This document shows, piece after piece, positions 59,075 through 64,000 of a DNA stretch of 64,000 nt. Under the pieces are notes generated by a model. The model searched no databases, had not been told where the DNA came from, and saw nothing but the letters and a program-made list of their open reading frames with translations. The first letter of the stretch is position 1. Each line of letters opens with the position of its first letter. The stretch is taken from the NCBI RefSeq assembly GCF_001543895.1, contig NZ_JYIJ01000016.1:339379-403378 (forward strand), given 5' to 3'. This DNA is from Carbonactinospora thermoautotrophica (lineage in GTDB: Bacteria; Actinomycetota; Actinomycetes; Streptomycetales; Carbonactinosporaceae). Position numbers and translations under genes: made by a program.

Positions 59075-59707
59075 GTGACGGCCATTGAGGACACCCGTCC
59101 GCGGGGCACGCGGCTGCCGCGGCTGGCCCGTCGCCAGCAGTTGCTGGGGGCCGCACAGGAGGTGTTCGTCGCACAGGGCTACCACGCCGCCGCGATGGAC
59201 GACATCGCCGAACGCGCCGGCGTGAGCAAGCCGGTGCTCTACCAGCACTTTCCGGGGAAGCTTGAGCTCTACCTGGCCCTGCTGGACCAGCATTGCGAGG
59301 CCCTGGTCCAGGCGGTGCGGGACGCGCTGGCGTCGACCACGGACAACAAGAAGCGGGTCGAGGCCACGATGACCGCGTACTTCCAGTTCGTCGACAACGC
59401 CGGGGGCGCGTTCCGCCTGGTCTTCGAGTCGGACCTGACCAACGAGGAGGCGGTACGGGAGCGCGTCGAGCGGGCGACGAACGCGTGCGCCGAGGCGGTC
59501 AGCGAGGTGATCGCCGAGGACACCGGCCTGCCCCGCGACGAGGCCATGCTGCTCGCAGTCGGACTGACCGGCATGGCCCACGTGACCGCTCGCTACTGGC
59601 TGGCGACGAAGGGCTCGATCCCTCGGGACGCCGCGGCGCAGCTCGTGGCCAACCTGGCGTGGCGCGGCATCGCGGGCTTCCCGCGCAAGGACGATACGCC
59701 GCGCTGA
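59075..59707 (+). CDS. TetR family transcriptional regulator
   Basis: The 210-residue protein has a TetR helix-turn-helix (RRQQLLGAAQEVFVAQGYHA, MDDIAERAGVSKPVLYQHFP, residues 18-62) and a C-terminal ligand domain of helices. The GTG at 59075 has AGAGGAG upstream. The Rv3208 homologue occupies the same place in mycobacteria. Palindromes at 58958-58993 may be its binding sites. The ligand is unknown; DUF3107 follows 194 bases later. Confidence 0.92.
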   Translation: MTAIEDTRPRGTRLPRLARRQQLLGAAQEVFVAQGYHAAAMDDIAERAGVSKPVLYQHFPGKLELYLALLDQHCEALVQAVRDALASTTDNKKRVEATMTAYFQFVDNAGGAFRLVFESDLTNEEAVRERVERATNACAEAVSEVIAEDTGLPRDEAMLLAVGLTGMAHVTARYWLATKGSIPRDAAAQLVANLAWRGIAGFPRKDDTPR

Positions 59708-59901
59708 CCTTGGTGAGCCGGCGGGCGCGTACCGACGTTCGCAGAGGGCGTACACGGCGGGACGCGCCCGGACCGGCGCTGTGCTGCGTCCTCGGCTAGC
59801 CTTGCCGCGACGGGGTGCTGGATTCCAGCAGGAAACAGCGGGGAGCGCCCCGCGACAGGGGCTGCGTGAAGGTCGCGCAGCCGGCGTGAGTGGAGGATCC
59901 C

Positions 59902-60129
59902 GTGGAGGTCAAGATCTGCGTTCAGCACGCGGCTCGGGAACTCGTGCTGGAGTGCGATCAGTCACCCGATGAGATCGAGCGGATCGTGTCTGAGGCACTG
60001 GCTGGGAAGACGAACCTCCTCACGCTCGAAGACAACAGGGGCCGCCGGGTGTTGGTGCCCGCCGACCGCCTCGCGTTCGTCGAGATCGGTGAGCAGATCG
60101 AACGGCGGGTCGGCTTCGGCGCGATGTAG
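59902..60129 (+). CDS. DUF3107 protein (TB9.4-like)
   Basis: The 75-residue protein reads MEVKICVQHAARELVLECDQ, then SPDEIERIVSEALAGKTNLL and RVLVPADRLAFVEIG, the DUF3107 pattern. GTG at 59902 has GGAGG 5 bases upstream; a GTG four codons earlier is possible. It is the equivalent of Rv3208A beside tetR. The protein is small and soluble, and its function is not known to me. Confidence 0.9.
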   Translation: MEVKICVQHAARELVLECDQSPDEIERIVSEALAGKTNLLTLEDNRGRRVLVPADRLAFVEIGEQIERRVGFGAM

Positions 60130-60287
60130 CGTGACGCGGACGGCGTGCCGGTGCGCCGCGGCCCGGTGACCAGGCGCTCCGCACGGCCACGACCGCCTTC
60201 GTCAGGCGTTCTCGGTGTGAACGCTCCCCCACTGGGTACGAGTGGAACATTTCATCCCATCCGTTCCTTTCGCGAAAGTGGGGGAAC

Positions 60288-60545
60288 ATGATCCTCGACA
60301 TCATCGGCTACATCGTGCTGGGCCTCATCGTAGGAGCGCTGGCGCGATTGGCCGTCCCTGGTCGCAACCCCATGTCCTGGTGGATGACCCTGCTGCTCGG
60401 CGTGGTCGGCGCGCTACTCGGCGGGCTCGTCACCAGCGCGATCATTGGTGAAGGTCACAACATCATCGAGTTCATCGTGTCGGTCGCCGTCGCCGCGGCA
60501 CTCGTGGTCATCTACGGCGCCATGGTCCGACGGCAGGCGGTCTGA
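60288..60545 (+). CDS. GlsB/YeaQ/YmgE family stress membrane protein
   Basis: The 85-residue protein has three membrane helices with the glycine-rich GLIVGALARLAVPGRNP turn and LLGVVGALLGGLV, the transglycosylase-associated (GlsB/YeaQ) family layout. The ATG has a G-rich site upstream. Members respond to general stress in many bacteria, but their biochemical role is unknown. A hairpin and T tract terminate it. Confidence 0.9.
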   Translation: MILDIIGYIVLGLIVGALARLAVPGRNPMSWWMTLLLGVVGALLGGLVTSAIIGEGHNIIEFIVSVAVAAALVVIYGAMVRRQAV

Positions 60546-60560
60546 AAACCTGAGCGCGCC

Positions 60561-60598
60561 GGCGGCGGGGCCCACGGGGTAGCCCGCCGCCGCCTTTT
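60561..60598 (+). terminator. Intrinsic terminator after the GlsB-like gene
   Basis: GGCGGCGGGGC and GCCCGCCGCC form a GC-rich stem with one bulge, followed by four T. It starts 16 bases after the stop and separates the gene from the convergent ferritin-like gene. Confidence 0.75.
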
Positions 60599-60658
60599 CC
60601 ACCCCGCCCCACGCGGGCCGCGCCCCTGGTAACGGCGCCGAGCACGCCAGGCAGCACG

Positions 60659-61405
60659 TCAGGCGGAAAGACCCAACGCGGCCATCCGCCGGACGTGGTT
60701 CTCGGTCAGCCGCGCGAACATCCGGCCGATCTCGGCCAGGTCGAAACCCTTGAGGTCCATCCCGCCCACGACCAGAGCGGACAGGGCGTCCCGCTCCGCC
60801 GCGACCCGCTGCGCCTGGCTCAGCGCCTCGCCCATGAGGCGGCGCCCCCACAGCGCCAGCCGGCCACTCACCTTCGGGTCCCGCTCGATCGCGGCACGTA
60901 CCCTCTCGACGGCGAACTCCGCGTGCCCGGTGTCCGCCAACACCTCCTGGACGAGCTGGCGGGTCTTCGGGTCCAGGTGCTGCGCCACCTCGCGGTAGAA
61001 GTCGGTGGCGATCCCGTCTCCGACGTACGCCTTCACCAGGCTCTCCAGCCAGTCCGCCGGGGCGGTCCGCTCATGGAACTCCGTCAACGGCCGCACGAAC
61101 GGCTGCATCGCCTCGGTCGGGTCCGCGCCCAGCTCGGCCAGCCGGTCCCGCAACATCGTGAAGTGTTGGAACTCCGCCGTCGCCATCGCGGCCAAGGCGG
61201 CCTTGTCCTCCAAAGTGGGCGCCATCTTCGCGTCCTCGGCCAGCCGCTCGAACGCGATGAGCTCACCGTACGCCAGCGCGCCCAGCAGGTCGACGACCGC
61301 GGCGCGAAACTGCGGGTCCTCCAGAAGCGCCTCGGAATGGGACTCGCCGGCGGTGTTCGCGCCGGCCGTCCCCTCCGTGGCGGGGAGGTCGGGGATCTGC
61401 GTCAT
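60659..61405 (-). CDS. Ferritin-like fold protein (MiaE-like superfamily)
   Basis: The 248-residue helical protein has a four-helix ferritin-like fold. Metal ligands are plausibly the Glu of GELIAFERLAEDA, TAEFQHFTMLRDRL and VLADTGHAEFAVERV. No signal peptide is present. It matches the Rv3210c position. The ATG at 61405 has TACGCT 6 bases upstream and no ribosome site, so it is probably leaderless. Function is unknown; it could be an iron or redox enzyme. Confidence 0.83.
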   Translation of the reverse strand: MTQIPDLPATEGTAGANTAGESHSEALLEDPQFRAAVVDLLGALAYGELIAFERLAEDAKMAPTLEDKAALAAMATAEFQHFTMLRDRLAELGADPTEAMQPFVRPLTEFHERTAPADWLESLVKAYVGDGIATDFYREVAQHLDPKTRQLVQEVLADTGHAEFAVERVRAAIERDPKVSGRLALWGRRLMGEALSQAQRVAAERDALSALVVGGMDLKGFDLAEIGRMFARLTENHVRRMAALGLSA

Positions 61406-61466
61406 ATGCGCAGCGTAACCAGGTTCCGGCAGGCGAGCCGTTAGACTCATACAAGTACGAGGTTCT

Positions 61467-61489
61467 GAGTCCGGCGGCCCGCCGGACTC
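61467..61489 (+). promoter_or_regulatory. Hairpin in the leader of the DEAD-box helicase gene
   Basis: GAGTCCGGCG and CGCCGGACTC form a perfect 10-bp stem with a 3-base loop, 163 bases before the rhlE start. No T tract follows, so it is an RNA structure rather than a plain terminator. It could be a site for helicase autoregulation or mRNA processing. Confidence 0.5.
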
Positions 61490-61652
61490 GCGCTTGGCCG
61501 GCCCGAACGGCCGCCCGGCGACCCCCGTCCCGGATCCCGGCGCACCGTGCCGCCGGGGCCCGGCGAGACGGCGTGCTGGACGCTGGTGTGCGGCCGCGCA
61601 GCGAGCCGTAACCGCAGGCGAACCGAGAAGCTCGAGAAAAGAGGACCGAAGA

Positions 61653-63200
61653 CTGACCACGTTCCGTGAACTCGGCGTGATCCCGGAGACGGCCGAGGCG
61701 CTCGAGGCCGTCGGGATCATCGAACCGTTTCCGATCCAGGAGCTGACCATCCCGGTCGCGCTGGCCGGCAGCGACATCATCGGCCAGGCCAAGACCGGTA
61801 CCGGCAAGACGCTCGCCTTCGGCATCCCACTCCTCCAGCGGATCGCCGCTCCCGCCGACCCCGAGCCGGGCGACGGCCGCCCCCAGGCACTCGTGATCGT
61901 CCCGACGCGGGAGCTCTGCCTGCAGGTCACCAACGACCTCGAAGGCGCCGGCAAGGTACGCGCCGTCCGGGTGCTCGCGGTGTACGGCGGGCGCGCGTAC
62001 GAGCCGCAGATCACCGCCCTCAACAAGGGCGTGGACGTCGTCGTGGGCACCCCGGGGCGGCTGCTGGACCTGCACCGCCAGGGCCACCTGGATCTCTCCC
62101 AGGTCCGGGTGCTGGTCCTCGACGAGGCAGACGAGATGCTCGACCTGGGTTTCCTGCCCGACGTCGAGCGGATCATCGGCCTGCTGCCCACCGACCGGCA
62201 GACGATGCTCTTCTCCGCCACCATGCCCGGCCAGGTCGTCTCGCTGGCCCGGCGGTACATGCGCAAGCCCACGCACGTGCACGCCCACGACCCGAACGAC
62301 TCCGGCGCCGTGGTGTCCACCGTGCGCCAGCACGTGTACCGCACGCACCCGCTGGACAAGCAGGAGATGCTGGCGCGGATCCTGCAGGCGGAGGGGCGCG
62401 GCCTGACCATGGTGTTCTGCCGTACCAAGCGCACCACCCAGGACGTCGCCGACGACCTGGTCCGGCGGGGCTTCGCCGCGGCGGCGGTCCACGGCGACCT
62501 GGGACAGACCGCCCGCGAGCAGGCGTTGCGCGCGTTCCGCTCCGGCAAGGTGGACGTGCTGGTCGCGACCGACGTCGCCGCGCGCGGCATCGACGTGGAC
62601 GGCGTCACCCACGTCGTCAACTACCAGTGCCCGGAGGACGAGAACGTCTACGTGCACCGGATCGGCCGCACCGGCCGGGCCGGCGCCTCCGGTGTGGCCG
62701 TCACCTTCGTGGACTGGGAGGACGTGCCGCGCTGGAAGCTCATCAACCAGGCGCACGGCCTGCCGTTCGCTGAGCCGGTCGAGACGTACTCCACGTCGGA
62801 GCACCTGTACGAGGACCTCGGCATCCCGCGTGACGCGCGGGGCGAGTTGCCGCGTGAGCAGCGCGTGCGGGCCGGGCTCGAGGCCGAGGAGCTGGAGTAC
62901 GACGGGTACGCAGGCGGGGAGGCGCCCGAGGGACGCGGCCAGCGGTCACGACGCCGGCTGCGTGGCGGCCGGCGGCTGGAGGAGCCGGCGCCCGCCCCCG
63001 CGGAGAGAGCCGACGACCCGGTGCGGGACGAGGCCGGCTGGGACGACGAGCCGTACGCGGAGCCGCGGCCGCGCCCGGAGCCGGTGGTGCTGCGGCCGTC
63101 GTCCCCGTTCGAGGTGCTGTTCGTCGCCCCGCCACCCATGCCCGGCGCGGACGAGGACTTGCCCGAGGAGCGCCCCAAGCGGCGCCGGCGCAAGCGCTGA
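61653..63200 (+). CDS. rhlE: DEAD-box RNA helicase RhlE-like
   Basis: The 515-residue helicase has the Q motif (PFPIQ), GQAKTGTGKTLAFG (I), PTREL (Ia), TPGR, VLDEADEML (II), SATMPG (III), and VATDVAARGIDVDG and HRIGRTGRAG (V, VI). The C-terminal 120 residues are Arg/Pro/Glu-rich and end RRRRKR. It remodels RNA or ribosomal precursors. No ATG, GTG or TTG exists near the conserved TTFRELGV; a CTG at 61653 with GAGGA 8 bases upstream is the best start, while an in-frame GTG lies 8 codons later. It matches Rv3211. Confidence 0.92.
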   Translation: MTTFRELGVIPETAEALEAVGIIEPFPIQELTIPVALAGSDIIGQAKTGTGKTLAFGIPLLQRIAAPADPEPGDGRPQALVIVPTRELCLQVTNDLEGAGKVRAVRVLAVYGGRAYEPQITALNKGVDVVVGTPGRLLDLHRQGHLDLSQVRVLVLDEADEMLDLGFLPDVERIIGLLPTDRQTMLFSATMPGQVVSLARRYMRKPTHVHAHDPNDSGAVVSTVRQHVYRTHPLDKQEMLARILQAEGRGLTMVFCRTKRTTQDVADDLVRRGFAAAAVHGDLGQTAREQALRAFRSGKVDVLVATDVAARGIDVDGVTHVVNYQCPEDENVYVHRIGRTGRAGASGVAVTFVDWEDVPRWKLINQAHGLPFAEPVETYSTSEHLYEDLGIPRDARGELPREQRVRAGLEAEELEYDGYAGGEAPEGRGQRSRRRLRGGRRLEEPAPAPAERADDPVRDEAGWDDEPYAEPRPRPEPVVLRPSSPFEVLFVAPPPMPGADEDLPEERPKRRRRKR

Positions 63201-63210
63201 GGAGAGCCGC

Positions 63211-63708
63211 GTGCGGCTGCTGTTGATCTCGGACACCCACATCCCGAAGCGGGCGAAGGACCTGCCCGCCCGGGTGTGGGCCGAGGTCGGCGCGGCTGAC
63301 GCGGTCATCCACGCCGGGGACTGGGTGGACGTGGCCATGCTCGACGCGCTGGCGGCGCGGGCCCGGCAGCTCATCGGCGTGTACGGCAACAACGACGGCC
63401 CAGCACTGCGCCGCCGGCTGCCCGAGGTGGCGTACGCCGAGTTCGGCGGGCTGCGCTTCGCCGTGGTCCACGAGACTGGCCCCACCCGGGGCCGCGAGGA
63501 GCGCTGTGCCGCCCGGTTCCCGAACGTGGACGTGCTCGTGTTCGGGCACAGCCACATCCCGTGGGACTCCACCGCCCCGAACGGGCCGCGCCTGCTCAAC
63601 CCCGGCTCGCCCACCGACCGCCGCCGCGAGCCGCACCCCACCTACATGACGGTCGACCTGGCCGACCGCGGGATCACGGCCGTGACCCTGCACCCCCTGC
63701 CCGGCTGA
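63211..63708 (+). CDS. YfcE-type metallophosphoesterase
   Basis: The 165-residue protein has VRLLLISDTHIPKR, IHAGDWVD, GVYGNNDG and VFGHSHIPW with a closing His pattern, the metallophosphoesterase metal set. It should cleave a small phosphodiester. The GTG has GGAGAG 5 bases upstream and lies 10 bases after the rhlE stop, so it is in the same operon. The substrate is not predictable. Confidence 0.9.
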   Translation: MRLLLISDTHIPKRAKDLPARVWAEVGAADAVIHAGDWVDVAMLDALAARARQLIGVYGNNDGPALRRRLPEVAYAEFGGLRFAVVHETGPTRGREERCAARFPNVDVLVFGHSHIPWDSTAPNGPRLLNPGSPTDRRREPHPTYMTVDLADRGITAVTLHPLPG

Positions 63709-63989
63709 GCGCTGGGGACGGGCCAGACGACCTTGATGCCGACCGGCGCCCGGTCGTACCGGAAAGCTCGGCGTTCGCGGCACAGGCGTATCGCGACCAG
63801 CAAGACACCACTCCCGAGCGATCCGGTCCAAGGGCCTGCGACCTCACCCGGGCACTGGGGGCTCGGGGGCGGCTGGGCTGGCAAGCGGGTCCCGAGGCGG
63901 GTGTGCCCGTCGGCTCCAGCCGCGTCGAGTGTGCGTGTCGTCACACGCGTATGCTTGCCGATAAGCACAGTACACCGGAAGATGGAGCC
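63709..63989. other. Gap before the window end
   Basis: No gene is supported in these 281 bases. An inverted repeat GCGTGT-CGTC-ACACGC lies at 63933-63948 in the promoter region of the next gene. Confidence 0.4.
63933..63948. promoter_or_regulatory. Inverted repeat in the final promoter region
   Basis: GCGTGT and ACACGC flank a 4-base centre, about 40 bases before the last start codon. It could be an operator or a short hairpin. Confidence 0.35.
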
Positions 63990-64000
63990 ATGGCAAGCAA
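63990..64000 (+). CDS. Start of an unidentified gene (partial)
   Basis: ATGGCAAGCAA at the window edge follows GGAG by 5 bases (GATGGAGCC), so a gene beginning Met-Ala-Ser probably continues to the right. Nothing can be said of its product. Confidence 0.45.

Noticed and set aside
63642..63968. Minus-strand ORF near the window end
   Set aside because: No ribosome site or family match; it overlaps the metallophosphoesterase end and the presumed promoter of the next gene.
1..64000. CRISPR arrays, insertion sequences, rRNA operons, prophage
   Set aside because: No regularly spaced direct repeats, transposase motifs, rRNA segments or phage structural genes were seen on reading both strands.

Overview
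The window is about 70% GC with dense, short-spaced genes, frequent GTG starts, ATGA/GTGA stop-start overlaps and several apparently leaderless genes. It also has WhiB7, AdnAB, mycoredoxin, UPF0182, PPA1309-family and DUF3107 genes. Together these point to an actinobacterial (actinomycete) chromosome. From about 10.8 kb to the end, the gene content and much of the order match the conserved block known in Mycobacterium tuberculosis as roughly Rv3193c to Rv3211. Extra modules are inserted, and the host need not be a Mycobacterium (remembered synteny, not searched). No CRISPR array, rRNA, insertion sequence or complete phage is visible; the only tRNA is an initiator tRNA-Met.

Layout. 1-2.7 kb: an 11-bp phased sequence repeat, two small membrane proteins and a TraB/FtsK-type DNA translocase, resembling the transfer segment of an actinomycete integrative element. 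2.7-5.0 kb: a MarR-regulated ABC exporter whose ATPase gene carries an apparent homopolymer frameshift. 5.0-10.3 kb: a nitrogen-oxide module with a CopD-like protein, a membrane-anchored copper nitrite reductase (also apparently frameshifted near its start), an NnrS-like membrane protein and a divergent hemerythrin-DUF2249 protein, with a palindrome between the divergent genes. 10.5-20.2 kb: tRNA-fMet, UPF0182, PPA1309, a Lon-like PDZ protease, MoaE, an SDR protein, a DUF2342 metalloprotease, a Nudix hydrolase and YceI. 20.4-28.3 kb: an Lrp regulator, a YgjP-like metallopeptidase, a fused desaturase-reductase, an enoyl-CoA hydratase, a zinc ribbon, a TOMM-type ThiF protein behind three DnaA boxes, and an ABC1 kinase.

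28.6-34.9 kb: divergent LigD-type polymerase and Ku for non-homologous end joining, then whiB7 with a long leader (WhiB7-type promoter, 135-codon upstream ORF, attenuator hairpin), then uvrD2 and mycoredoxin. 35-46.7 kb: a MocR regulator with its own operator, NudC coupled to an M20 dipeptidase, an endonuclease/phosphatase-family protein, DUF4031, and the AdnB and AdnA helicase-nucleases. 46.8-58.1 kb: ACT-GNAT acetyltransferase, lipoprotein, erythromycin-esterase-like enzyme, alkyltransferase-like protein, secreted serine protease, an autoregulated membrane protein/wHTH pair, MoeZ, DUF3152, an alpha/beta hydrolase and a 673-residue protein with a very long Pro/Gly/Glu-rich middle. 58.7-64 kb: a small acidic protein, TetR with twin palindromes, DUF3107, a GlsB-like protein, a ferritin-like protein, a DEAD-box helicase with a CTG start and a leader hairpin, a metallophosphoesterase, and the first codons of another gene.

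Themes. Double-strand-break repair (AdnAB, UvrD2, Ku, LigD-pol) clusters with redox and ribosome-stress functions (mycoredoxin, WhiB7). The Ere-like enzyme is a possible resistance effector, although no WhiB7-type promoter was seen in front of it. The strongest regulatory candidates are the whiB7 leader, the palindromes at 35,056, 51,783 and 58,958, and the DnaA-box cluster at 25,701. Two apparent one-base frameshifts, both between a good coupled start and the gene body, may be sequencing errors and should be resolved before those proteins are interpreted.
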